A stretch of DNA of 64,000 nt from an uncultured Latescibacterota bacterium (GTDB taxonomy: Bacteria > Latescibacterota > UBA2968 > UBA8231): the NCBI GenBank assembly GCA_951813615.1, contig OX638377.1, positions 930,001 to 994,000 on the forward strand, written 5' to 3'. Under the pieces are notes generated by a model. The model saw only the letters and a list, made by a program, of their open reading frames with translations, was not told where the DNA came from and ran no database searches. Position numbers and translations under genes: made by a program. The number at the start of each line of letters is the position of its first letter. Position 1 is the stretch's first letter. This document shows, in pieces, positions 26,759 through 35,208 of the stretch.

Positions 26759-28361
26759 ACAGAGACACATAGTAGCCATTGTTGCGCTGGCCTTGCTCGC
26801 CAGTGCTGCGAGCGCGCTGGGGCAGGAAGACGACTGGCGGCAGCGCTTCGGCCTCCAGCCGGTGCCGCCAGTGCCCTATCCCGAGAATAACTCCTACAAT
26901 CCCGACCGCGTCGAACTGGGCCGCCTGCTGTTCTTCGATCCCATTCTCAGCGGTGAGAAGGACACGGCTTGTGGCACCTGCCACCTGCCGACCTTTGGCA
27001 TGGCCGACGGCCTACCGCTCGCGGTGGGTGTCGGGGGCAAGGGCTTGGGGTCGGGGCGGGTGCCCGGGGTTTCGGCTATTACCGGCGATACTGTGATTAC
27101 CGAGCCTCGGCACACCATGACTCTCTTTAACGTCGGTTACAACGGCGATGAGTCCGGGTTGCCCTCGACCAAGGGCTTTATGCTGTGGGACGGCAAGGAC
27201 CGCGGTTTGGAGGCCCAAGCGTTGCGGCCGCTCATTGTGCGCGTGGAACTGCGCGGCGATGCCTATGAGCGCGAGATGGCCGTCGATAGCGTGTTGGCGC
27301 GGTTGCAGGGGATTCCCGAATACGTGGCACTTTTCGAGCAAGCCTTCCCGGCCGAAGCCGATTCCGTGGCCCGGCAGTTGCCGCGCCTCGGCTGTGCGCA
27401 CGATCCGACGCCTTTGCAGTCGGTCATTACCCGTTCGACCTTTGGCCGGGCCATCGCCGCGTTTGAGCGCGAGCAAAACACGGTCAATACTGCGTACGAT
27501 CGCTACGTGGCTGGCGACGATGAGGCCCTGACGTCGGCGCAGAAACGCGGGCTTGAGCTCTTTCACACCAAGGCGCGCTGCGTCAACTGCCACAGCGGCC
27601 CGCTGTTTACGGATTCGAGCTTTCGCGCCCAAGGCGTCGAGCAGATCGGCCCGGGGCGGGCGTCGGCTACGACTAACACGGGCACGCCGCGTCCGACGGG
27701 GAAAGACGAAGGTCGCTTCCTCAATACGGGCAACCGCAGCGACATCGGCGCTTTCCGCGTGGTGGGCTTGCGCCAGATCGCGCAGACGGCTCCCTACATG
27801 CACGATGGCGCTCTGGCGACACTGGAAGATGTCATCGAGTTCTACGACCGCGGCGGTGGCGACGAAGCCTCCGTTCCCGCTGAGAACATCGATCCCGAGT
27901 TAGTCCCGTTGGGTCTGAGTGCCGAAGAGAAGCAAGACCTGTTGGCCTTCATGCACGCTTTGACCGATTCGACGATAGCGATTCACGTGCCAGCGCGAGT
28001 GCCCAGCGGGTTGCCGCCGGCTGGCCTTGAATTGGCCGCTGAGGCGGGTCTCGTGATCCCGGTTCCCACGCCGTCGGCTCGACCTGTGGCCGTGCGAGTG
28101 TTCAATTTTCCCAACCCTTTCAACGCCTCAACCTCGATTTCAGTGGCGCTGCCAGAGGCGGGCGAAGTAGATGTCGAGGTGTACAATATCTTGGGTCAGA
28201 CGGTGCGGCAGCTCTTTAGGGGATACCGGCCAGCCGGCGTCTATCAGCTAGCATGGGATGGGCGCGACGAGGGCGGGCGAGCGGCTGCTAGCGGAGTATA
28301 TCTCGTCTCGGCGCAGATGGGTGGCACGCGCTACCTAGCGCGGATGACCCTCGTGCGCTGA
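26751..28361 (+). CDS. MauG/cytochrome c peroxidase-type di-haem protein with C-terminal FlgD-like module
   Basis: Exported protein of 536 residues; the signal runs to about residue 26 (ALLASAASALG). Two c-type haem motifs are visible: CGTCH at residues 74-78 and CVNCH at residues 277-281, the spacing of bacterial di-haem peroxidases and MauG. Matching core motifs are GRLLFFDPILSG and a late APYMHDGALATLEDVIEFYDRGG. Residues from about 440 add VFNFPNPFNASTSISVAL ... GQTVRQL ... GVYQLAWDGRDEGG and end ARMTLVR, a FlgD/Ig-like terminal module like those of the discoidin proteins. The start overlaps the preceding gene and the stop is 1 nt before the CRTAC1-TPR gene. The substrate oxidised is unknown. 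Confidence 0.9.
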   Translation: MNKQRHIVAIVALALLASAASALGQEDDWRQRFGLQPVPPVPYPENNSYNPDRVELGRLLFFDPILSGEKDTACGTCHLPTFGMADGLPLAVGVGGKGLGSGRVPGVSAITGDTVITEPRHTMTLFNVGYNGDESGLPSTKGFMLWDGKDRGLEAQALRPLIVRVELRGDAYEREMAVDSVLARLQGIPEYVALFEQAFPAEADSVARQLPRLGCAHDPTPLQSVITRSTFGRAIAAFEREQNTVNTAYDRYVAGDDEALTSAQKRGLELFHTKARCVNCHSGPLFTDSSFRAQGVEQIGPGRASATTNTGTPRPTGKDEGRFLNTGNRSDIGAFRVVGLRQIAQTAPYMHDGALATLEDVIEFYDRGGGDEASVPAENIDPELVPLGLSAEEKQDLLAFMHALTDSTIAIHVPARVPSGLPPAGLELAAEAGLVIPVPTPSARPVAVRVFNFPNPFNASTSISVALPEAGEVDVEVYNILGQTVRQLFRGYRPAGVYQLAWDGRDEGGRAAASGVYLVSAQMGGTRYLARMTLVR

Positions 28362-28362
28362 A

Positions 28363-31300
28363 GTGTACCGGCAGGTTTTTACCTCTGAGGCTCTCGTCGC
28401 TATCCTGCTGCTGTGGGGATGCGGACGAGATCCCGATTCCCCAGTCGCCGATCCGCCCTTGCGTCCGCAAGAGCAGTCGGTGCCCATAATCCGCTTTGCC
28501 GATGTCACCGCGGCCGCCGGTATCCACTTTAAGCATACCAGCGGGCTTTCAGGGCGGAAGTACGGGGTGGAAGCCCTCGGATCGGGAGCAGCTTTTTTCG
28601 ATTACAACGGCGACGGGCACATGGATCTCTACGTCGTCAACGGAGCCGACCTGCCCGGTCACATATCGCCCCAGCCGCCTCGCAATGCGCTCTACCGCAA
28701 CCGAGCAGATGGACGTTTCGTCGAAACGGCAGTAGGCGTTGCCGATACCAGTTACGGCATGGGCTGTAGCGCGGGGGATTACGACAACGATGGAGATACC
28801 GATCTCTTTGTCGCCAATTTTGGCCCCAATGTGCTCTACCGCAACGAAGGCGGTCGCTTTACCGACGTCACAGCCGGGGCTATCCCAGACAGCGACCGCA
28901 GTTGGTCCACCGGCTCGGCTTTTGTCGATTACGACTTAGACGGCGATCTAGATCTCTACGTCGCCAACTATCTCGACTACCAGTTCGAAACTGATCCCCT
29001 CGGAGAAAACGGTCGCCTGAAAAAAGATAGGCGTCACTACGCCCCCACTGAATATCCCGGTCGGCGCGATTTTCTCTATCGCAATGAGACCGCTGGTCGC
29101 TTCGTCGATGTCACCGAGGAAGCGGGACTGCTCAGCCTCGAGGGGCGCGAACTAGGGGTCGTCTTTTTCGATTGGGATGGCGATGGCGATCCAGACCTAT
29201 TCCAAGCCAACGACGCCACGCCCAACTTCCTCTACCGCAACGAAGGGGACGGCTCTTTCAGCGAAATCGGCTTGGCGGCTGGCGCAGCCTACAACGAAGT
29301 GGGCAAACCCGAAGGGGGCATGGGCACCGACATTGCCGATACGGACGGCAACGGCCACCTAGAGATCGTGGTGACCAATTTTCAGTGGGAGAGCAATACC
29401 CTCTACCAAAGCAAGGGGGATGGCTTGTTGCGCGATCGGTCCACTGCTTCGGGGCTGGGGGCACCTAGCTTCAACCGCTTGGCTTTTGGGGTTAACTTCT
29501 TCGATTTCGACCGCGACGGCGACCCGGATATCTACGTGGCTAACGGCCATATCGACGACAATATCGCCGATTTCGATCCCCAGGTTTCGCATGGCCAGCG
29601 CGACCAGCTTTTCCTCAACGATGGCCAGGGGCGCTTCGCCGAAATATCCGACCAAGCCGGTCCTTTTTTTCAGCGAGCTATGGTGGGGCGCGGTGCGGCC
29701 ACAGCCGATTACGACAACGACGGCGACGGCGATCTCTTCGTAGTCAACAGCAACCAGCCCGCTGTGCTGCTGCGCAACGATACGGCGTCGGCAAACCACT
29801 GGCTCGCCCTGCGCTTGGTCGGCACCCGCAGCAACCGAGACGGCTTAGGCTCCCGGGTCACTGTGAGGACAGGAGATCGCGAACAAACGCAGCAAACCCG
29901 CAGCAGTTTTAGCTATCTATCGCAGAGCGATCCCCGTCTTTTCTTTGGACTGGGCGCATACGACCGGGCCGATCGGATAGACATCGCTTGGCCCTCGGGC
30001 ATTCGCCAGCAATTAAAAGACGTGGAGGCCGACCGGATACTGGATATTTCGGAGCCGATAGAGCCGGTCGCAGATTACACGCCCTACGGGGATAGCATCT
30101 ATAAAAGACCGCTCCAAGCAGGAGAGCACTCGACACCGTCCGAATTTGAACTGGAGCGGTTCTGGCGGGAAGCCCCACCCGTCTTGATCGACGCCGGCCG
30201 CTTTGCCCCGCCCGATGGCGCAGCCCGCGCGGCTGGTGAGGAAGTCGATGCGCTGACTGAATCAGTCGTCAGCAGTCCCCGAGATCCAGACGCTCACTTC
30301 CGCTTGGCCGAGACGCTGCGTCGATTGCGGCGCTATGAAGCGGCAGAAGCCCATTACCAAAGAGCCGTTGCTCTCGACTCCTCCCATGTCCAGGCTTATA
30401 CCGGACTGGGAAAACTCTACGGCGATCAGGGAAATCGGACTAAAGCGCTGGCGGCGCTCCAGCGGGCGCTGGCCCTAGGGAACGAAGCCACCGCCCACTA
30501 CTACTTGGGCAATCTCTACGCCAGCCAAGGCTCGTACCAACAGGCTATATTTTACTACCAGCAAGCCATCGAGCGTCGGTCCGACTACGAGCAGGCCTAT
30601 ATCAACCTAGCTGGCGTCTATGCTCGCCAAACAGAATACAGCACGGCCATTCAGGTTCTGACGCGGGGCGTTACCGCGTTGTCTGGCAGCGCCGAACTCA
30701 AATTCCGCTTGGGGTGGAATTACTTTGTCCAAGGTCGTTATGCGGCGGCCCTGGAGCAGTTTCAACAGGTTGTCCGCTTGGATCCCCAGCGTCACCAAGC
30801 CTATGACTTTATTGCTCGGTTATATATGGCCCAGGAGAAGAGGGAAGAGGCCCAGCAACTTTTGCAGCAAGCTCTATCTGCCCATCCCGACGCGAGTACC
30901 CTGCTGGCGCGGTTGGGGATTTTGCTGCTCGATGTGGGAAACCCCGGTCAAGCCAGCGAATATCTCGAGCGGGCCATCCGCGAAGACCCAGATAACGCGG
31001 AAGCCTATTACAGCTTAGGGCAAGCCTACTTGCGCACCGGTCTAAGTAATAGGGGCCACGCCGTGCTGCACTACTTCGAGCTTTTGCAGAATAACTACCA
31101 GGAATTACTGGACTTGAAAACAGCCATCGTACTCAACCCCAACGATGCCGCAGCGTGCTTTGGGCTGGGAAAGGTGTATGGGCGCATCGGTCGCTACGAA
31201 GCGGCCCGCCAAGCGTACTTGGCCGTTTTGAAGCTCAATCCCAGCCACATCGACGCCCAGAACAACTTGGGCAATATCTATCTGCGCCAGCAGCGTCCAC

Positions 31301-31560
31301 ACCAAGCCATCCAGGTTTTTAGCGCCTTGCTACAGGCTGATTCAAGCTACGTGCGAGCGTACAACAACCTCGGCTATGCCTATCTGGCCATCAACCAGCC
31401 TCAGCGAGCTATCCAAACCTATAAAAAAGCAATTGCGATTGACCCCAAATACGCTCAGGCGTACTCCAGTCTAGGCGTACTCTACATGCAACAGGGGAAA
31501 ATTGCCGCAGCGCAGCAACAACTAGCTATCTATGAGGAATTGACTGGGTCTCCACCGTAA
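28363..31560 (+). CDS. CRTAC1/UnbV beta-propeller fused to TPR domain, lipoprotein (1065 aa)
   Basis: Probable outer-surface or periplasmic lipoprotein: signal ends LVAILLLWGCG. Residues 40-465 are FG-GAP/VCBS repeats with calcium-type DxDxDG loops (DYNGDGHMDLYVVN, DYDNDGDTDLFVANFG, DFDRDGDPDIYVANGH). Residues about 475-560 form an ASPIC/UnbV domain (SYLSQSDPRLFFGLG ... IDIAWPSGIRQQL). From about 630 to the end there are some ten TPRs (AYTGLGKLYGDQGNRTKALA and so on). The start is GTG 28363, 1 nt after the peroxidase stop and without its own clear ribosome-binding site. The same architecture occurs at 36957-40040, and as two separate genes at 50503-53498. Likely a scaffold binding partners through TPRs. 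Confidence 0.85.
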   Translation: MYRQVFTSEALVAILLLWGCGRDPDSPVADPPLRPQEQSVPIIRFADVTAAAGIHFKHTSGLSGRKYGVEALGSGAAFFDYNGDGHMDLYVVNGADLPGHISPQPPRNALYRNRADGRFVETAVGVADTSYGMGCSAGDYDNDGDTDLFVANFGPNVLYRNEGGRFTDVTAGAIPDSDRSWSTGSAFVDYDLDGDLDLYVANYLDYQFETDPLGENGRLKKDRRHYAPTEYPGRRDFLYRNETAGRFVDVTEEAGLLSLEGRELGVVFFDWDGDGDPDLFQANDATPNFLYRNEGDGSFSEIGLAAGAAYNEVGKPEGGMGTDIADTDGNGHLEIVVTNFQWESNTLYQSKGDGLLRDRSTASGLGAPSFNRLAFGVNFFDFDRDGDPDIYVANGHIDDNIADFDPQVSHGQRDQLFLNDGQGRFAEISDQAGPFFQRAMVGRGAATADYDNDGDGDLFVVNSNQPAVLLRNDTASANHWLALRLVGTRSNRDGLGSRVTVRTGDREQTQQTRSSFSYLSQSDPRLFFGLGAYDRADRIDIAWPSGIRQQLKDVEADRILDISEPIEPVADYTPYGDSIYKRPLQAGEHSTPSEFELERFWREAPPVLIDAGRFAPPDGAARAAGEEVDALTESVVSSPRDPDAHFRLAETLRRLRRYEAAEAHYQRAVALDSSHVQAYTGLGKLYGDQGNRTKALAALQRALALGNEATAHYYLGNLYASQGSYQQAIFYYQQAIERRSDYEQAYINLAGVYARQTEYSTAIQVLTRGVTALSGSAELKFRLGWNYFVQGRYAAALEQFQQVVRLDPQRHQAYDFIARLYMAQEKREEAQQLLQQALSAHPDASTLLARLGILLLDVGNPGQASEYLERAIREDPDNAEAYYSLGQAYLRTGLSNRGHAVLHYFELLQNNYQELLDLKTAIVLNPNDAAACFGLGKVYGRIGRYEAARQAYLAVLKLNPSHIDAQNNLGNIYLRQQRPHQAIQVFSALLQADSSYVRAYNNLGYAYLAINQPQRAIQTYKKAIAIDPKYAQAYSSLGVLYMQQGKIAAAQQQLAIYEELTGSPP

Positions 31561-31663
31561 TGTGCTCATAACACGAGCAGAATTAGCTTGTTATGCAGTT
31601 GGATTTTAATTATTTAAGAATATCGTCCATTTAGCCACCATTATTCAATTCCGCAAGAAGCTC

Positions 31664-31673
31664 GAAAGGAGGT
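31664..31673 (+). promoter_or_regulatory. Extended Shine-Dalgarno-like leader motif without a start codon
   Basis: GAAAGGAGGT, 76 nt upstream of the start of 31750-32667 and with no start codon within 12 nt after it. The gene's own AAAGGAG site lies just before its ATG. The same decamer precedes the minus-strand paralogue (23207-23216), so it appears conserved between the two leaders while the surrounding sequence is not. Confidence 0.5.
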
Positions 31674-31749
31674 AGCGGCTCTCACTAGTTTTTCCGTTGT
31701 GCGAGTCCCATCCAAGGGCTTGCCTCACCCTTCAAAAGGAGCCTTTTAT

Positions 31750-32667
31750 ATGCGACGCTCGCTGTTATTGGTCGCCTTTTTGTTACCTCTCGTTGCGACG
31801 TCCTCTTTCGCCCAAGATCCAGTCGAAGTGCCGCTCTATTTTGCCGTGGGCATTCCCGACAACATCCTGCCCACCATCGACGGAGAACGCGATGATTGGG
31901 CGTGGGTAGATCCGAGCTTTGAGATAACCAGCACCGATATGTTCATCCTGACTGGTGGAGTAGATGACGCCGACGACCACTTCATAGATATTCTGCTCGG
32001 CTGGAACGAAGGGCAGAATAGGGTGTACGGCATGGTCCACGTGGTTGACGACTTTTTGATCGTGGACAAAAATCCCGGTTGTACCTTCCGCGACGACAAC
32101 TGCGAGATTCACTTCGATCCAGACAACCAAGGCGGCGGTCCCTACTCGGCACCCAACGATCAGGACCTACAGCCGGCCTATCAGATCTGCTTGAGCATGT
32201 CCGAGCAGTTCCCCCGGGTCCAGATGTACAATGGAGCGCTGGGTAACTTTGAGCAGGATGCGCTCAATTTCTGGTGGACGCATTCGGGTGATTTCGTCCA
32301 GAACACCAATGCCAATATAGGCAACGAGTACTTTTACGAGTTCAGTCTCCTATTCTTCGATCCGCTGTCGATTAGCGGCGGTCCCGACGCCAGCACGGAA
32401 TGGGTCCTGACGCCTGAGTCAACCATCGGCATGGGCATTTCCCTCGACGATGCCGACGAGGGCCTCAACGCCAACGGCAACGATCCGACCGCCGAGGAGT
32501 GCTGCGAGAACGGTTTCTTCTGGCAGGCGTATGTGAGCATGGGCGATCAGTTCGCCAACACCGGCGGCATCCCCGATGTCTTCCTGACGCCGACAGAAGA
32601 GGTGGACACTGCGGTTGAAGCTACTTCTTGGGGTCAGGTGAAAGGCCTGATAGGGGAAGGTCTGTAA
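31750..32667 (+). CDS. CBM9/DOMON-like secreted protein, copy 2 (305 aa)
   Basis: Paralogue of 22181-23092 over its whole length: PLYFAVGIPDNILPTIDG, CTFRDDNCEIHFDPDNQGG, SISGGPDAS and ECCENGFFW are shared almost exactly. I place the start at ATG 31750 (AAAGGAG 8 nt upstream), which puts signal MRRSLLLVAFLLPLVATSSFA at the N-terminus; the frame is open from 31699. The mature protein is a probable ligand-binding module. It lies between the CRTAC1-TPR fusion and a DUF6785-like membrane protein and is followed by a strong hairpin. Its minus-strand sister belongs to the cluster that also contains DUF6785-like genes. Confidence 0.75.
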   Translation: MRRSLLLVAFLLPLVATSSFAQDPVEVPLYFAVGIPDNILPTIDGERDDWAWVDPSFEITSTDMFILTGGVDDADDHFIDILLGWNEGQNRVYGMVHVVDDFLIVDKNPGCTFRDDNCEIHFDPDNQGGGPYSAPNDQDLQPAYQICLSMSEQFPRVQMYNGALGNFEQDALNFWWTHSGDFVQNTNANIGNEYFYEFSLLFFDPLSISGGPDASTEWVLTPESTIGMGISLDDADEGLNANGNDPTAEECCENGFFWQAYVSMGDQFANTGGIPDVFLTPTEEVDTAVEATSWGQVKGLIGEGL

Positions 32668-32694
32668 GCCATTAGGTTGTTTTTCTTTTGTGCC

Positions 32695-32732
32695 AAGAAG
32701 GGAGGGCGGGGAGTACCTGCCCTCCCTTCTTT
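32695..32732 (+). terminator. Hairpin terminator after CBM9-like copy 2
   Basis: Perfect 13-bp stem (AAGAAGGGAGGGC at 32695-32707, complement at 32719-32731) with an 11-nt loop, 28 nt past the stop. The T-run is short (TTT before GG), so read-through into the membrane gene at 32763 is plausible. Confidence 0.7.
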
Positions 32733-32762
32733 GGTTGCGATGGGGTGTGAGGAGCAAGGCGA

Positions 32763-34673
32763 ATGCGCGCCCTCTTGACCGGTGTGGTGCTGGTCGCGGC
32801 GATAAGTATGATAAGCCCGTGGGCCGTGCTCATCGTCAAAGGCTCGCTCCTGACCGGCAATGCCATCCCCGTCATCGCCGTGCTGTTCTTTTTTGTGCTG
32901 ACGGCGTTACTCTCGCCCCTGCTCAAATCCCTGAGCCGCCGTCTCGCTTTTACCCGCGCCGACCTGATCCTCATTTACGCCATGATGCTGGTAGCTGGAG
33001 CCGTGGTCACTACCGGCTTTACTGGCGGTTTCATGTCCATCATTTCCGGGATCTACTACTACGCCACGCCCGAAAACAATTGGGCCAATCTTTTTATCCC
33101 CCACCTCGATCCCTGGGTTACTCCCCAAGACCTCAACGCAGTACACTTGTTTTTCGAAGGATTGCCTCCAGGCGCTTCGATCCCTTGGTCCGCTTGGATC
33201 ATATCACTGGTGGCGTGGACTTCTTTTATGATAGCCTTTTCGGTGGTTATGTTCTGCCTAGGCATTATGCTGCGCGGCCAATGGATAGACCGGGAGCGAC
33301 TGGTCTTTCCGCTGACCCAGTTGCCTCTGGCAATGATAGAGGACGCCGAGAGCGCAGAGCAGCGCATCGGCCGCTTCTTCAAAAGCCGCTTGCTGTGGCT
33401 GGGGATTTTGCTACCTCTATTGCTGCACTCGTGGAATTCCCTCCACAACTACCACGACGCCTTTCAGCCGCTTGCCGTGCGAGGTAGGATCCCCTTGCTC
33501 GACGGCCGGATGAGCGTGCCTTTCTTGCTCAATTTCCCCGTACTCGGCCTGTCCTACCTCATGCCGCTGGGCGTTTCCTTCAGTCTGTGGTTTTTCTGTC
33601 TGGTGGGGCTGCTCGAACAAAGCGCCTTTGCCCGTATTGGCTTGCAGCTCAGCGGCGGGGATATGTGGACCTCCGGTGGAGCAAGCCCGCCCCTTTCTCT
33701 GCAGATGTCGGGCGCTATGTTAGTGCTGGTTTTATTCGTATTGTGGAATGCGCGCCAGCATCTGAGCAGTTTCTGGCGTCAAGCCTTAGGCCGCGAGGAA
33801 TCGACCCGACGGGAATTGCTCGGCCCGCGCGCGGCAGTGTGCGGTTTCGCAGGGGGGGTACTGTTCATGTCGGCTTGGCTCATAAGCACCGGTCTCGATG
33901 TGTATGTAGCTATCCTGTTGGTCGTGGGTGCCTTAGTTGTGTTTATCGGCCTAGCGCGCATAACCTGCGAGGCTGGTCTGCCCAGTATCCAGACGCCGAT
34001 GGTGCCCCAAGCTTTTATGATCCGTGGCTTTGGTCCCCAAGTGCTGGGCCTGCAAAACATGACCGGCTTGGGGTTGAGCACGGCGTGGTTGGGGGATACG
34101 GCGGCCAATATGATGAATTCAGTAATGCACAGTTTGCGCCTAAGCTCCGGCCAAGAGAGGCATTTGCGCCGCCTGCCGTGGGCGCTGCTACTCGCCTTAG
34201 TGGTGGCCCTAGCCGTTTCGATCTGGTACACCATGAGCTTGGCCTATACGCACGGCGGCATCAATCTGCACGGCTGGTACTTTCGCGGCGTGGTGCGCTG
34301 GCCCTTCAATCACATGGCCTCACTGGCCAATGCGCCCGAGGCGAGTTTTGCACCGAGGCTGACCTTTATTACCCTAGGGGCCGGCGTCATGGGCGTGCTG
34401 CTCTACCTGCGCCAGCGCTTTTTGGCTTGGCCTTTGCACCCCATCGGCTTCCCAGTGTCCAATACCCACCCGATCATAACCTTCGGCTGGTTGTCCATCC
34501 TGCTGGCTTGGTTGTGCAAGGCGGCGATTCTGCGCTATGGTGGGGTGCGGCTTTATCGGACGATGAGACCATTCTTTTTTGGGCTAGCGCTGGGCGAGTT
34601 CTCCGCTTCTGCACTCTGGGTCTTTATCGACGGAGCATTCGGGGTAGAGGGCAATATGATTTTTGTATTTTGA
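32763..34673 (+). CDS. Multi-pass membrane protein, DUF6785-like, paralogue of 4661-6571
   Basis: 636 residues, the same length as 4661-6571, with about 13 hydrophobic segments. It shares YYYATPENNWANL/YFASPENQWQS, ASIPWSAWI, WPLHPIG-x-PV near residue 555 and a C-terminal GGVRLYRTMRPFFFGLALG motif. The start has GAGGAG about 9 nt upstream. It follows the CBM9-like gene and a weak terminator, and 32 nt later comes a small TPR gene. Its link to CBM9, TPR and PpiC genes mirrors the minus-strand cluster, so a role in transport of the same kind of substrate is likely (inference). Confidence 0.75.
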   Translation: MRALLTGVVLVAAISMISPWAVLIVKGSLLTGNAIPVIAVLFFFVLTALLSPLLKSLSRRLAFTRADLILIYAMMLVAGAVVTTGFTGGFMSIISGIYYYATPENNWANLFIPHLDPWVTPQDLNAVHLFFEGLPPGASIPWSAWIISLVAWTSFMIAFSVVMFCLGIMLRGQWIDRERLVFPLTQLPLAMIEDAESAEQRIGRFFKSRLLWLGILLPLLLHSWNSLHNYHDAFQPLAVRGRIPLLDGRMSVPFLLNFPVLGLSYLMPLGVSFSLWFFCLVGLLEQSAFARIGLQLSGGDMWTSGGASPPLSLQMSGAMLVLVLFVLWNARQHLSSFWRQALGREESTRRELLGPRAAVCGFAGGVLFMSAWLISTGLDVYVAILLVVGALVVFIGLARITCEAGLPSIQTPMVPQAFMIRGFGPQVLGLQNMTGLGLSTAWLGDTAANMMNSVMHSLRLSSGQERHLRRLPWALLLALVVALAVSIWYTMSLAYTHGGINLHGWYFRGVVRWPFNHMASLANAPEASFAPRLTFITLGAGVMGVLLYLRQRFLAWPLHPIGFPVSNTHPIITFGWLSILLAWLCKAAILRYGGVRLYRTMRPFFFGLALGEFSASALWVFIDGAFGVEGNMIFVF

Positions 34674-34705
34674 GGGTCTATAAGGGGCACGAAAAGGAAA
34701 TCTAG

Positions 34706-35185
34706 ATGCGATACTTGCGCTCGCTTAAGTTGCTCTTAGTCGTCGCGATTCTCGGTGCTGTACTATCCTTTTTTGAACGGCAGCGTACGGTCGAGTACGG
34801 GCATCTTTTGGAACGCACGCACGCACGGGGGCAGCCGCAGCTCAAGGGCACGTCCTTGCGGGAGTTGGCGCAGGTGCTGCTAGAACTGTATCCAGAGGGA
34901 GCCGAAGCCAATCTGCTGATGGGTACGGCCCTAGCCGATGAAGGGCGATTGGAGGAGGCTCGGGTGCATCTGGAGAAGGCGATGGAAGTGGACCGACGCA
35001 ACTTGCAGCTACTCTTTTTGTACGCGCGGCTTTTGCTGGATATGGGAGAGGATGCGGAAAAAGTGCAAGAGGTGGTGGAAGAATTGAATCGGTACTTTCC
35101 TCGGTCGCGGGAGAAGGTGGAGCAGTACTTTGGGGAGGCTTCAAAAGGGAAGATGCGGTTTGGCGAGGATGACCTTTATCGTTGA
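34706..35185 (+). CDS. Small membrane-anchored TPR-like protein (159 aa)
   Basis: An N-terminal signal-anchor (LKLLLVVAILGAVLSFF) is followed by a helical domain with TPR-like pairs (ANLLMGTALADEGRLEEARVHLEKAMEV, then LLFLYARLLLDMGEDAEKVQEVVEEL). The ribosome-binding site AAAAGGA lies 9 nt before the ATG. It is downstream of the DUF6785-like permease gene and converges with the PpiC lipoprotein gene, with only 23 nt between stops. A scaffold or partner of the permease is plausible. Confidence 0.65.
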   Translation: MRYLRSLKLLLVVAILGAVLSFFERQRTVEYGHLLERTHARGQPQLKGTSLRELAQVLLELYPEGAEANLLMGTALADEGRLEEARVHLEKAMEVDRRNLQLLFLYARLLLDMGEDAEKVQEVVEELNRYFPRSREKVEQYFGEASKGKMRFGEDDLYR

Positions 35186-35208
35186 AGTAGCATCCCCGCC
35201 GTGCCTGC

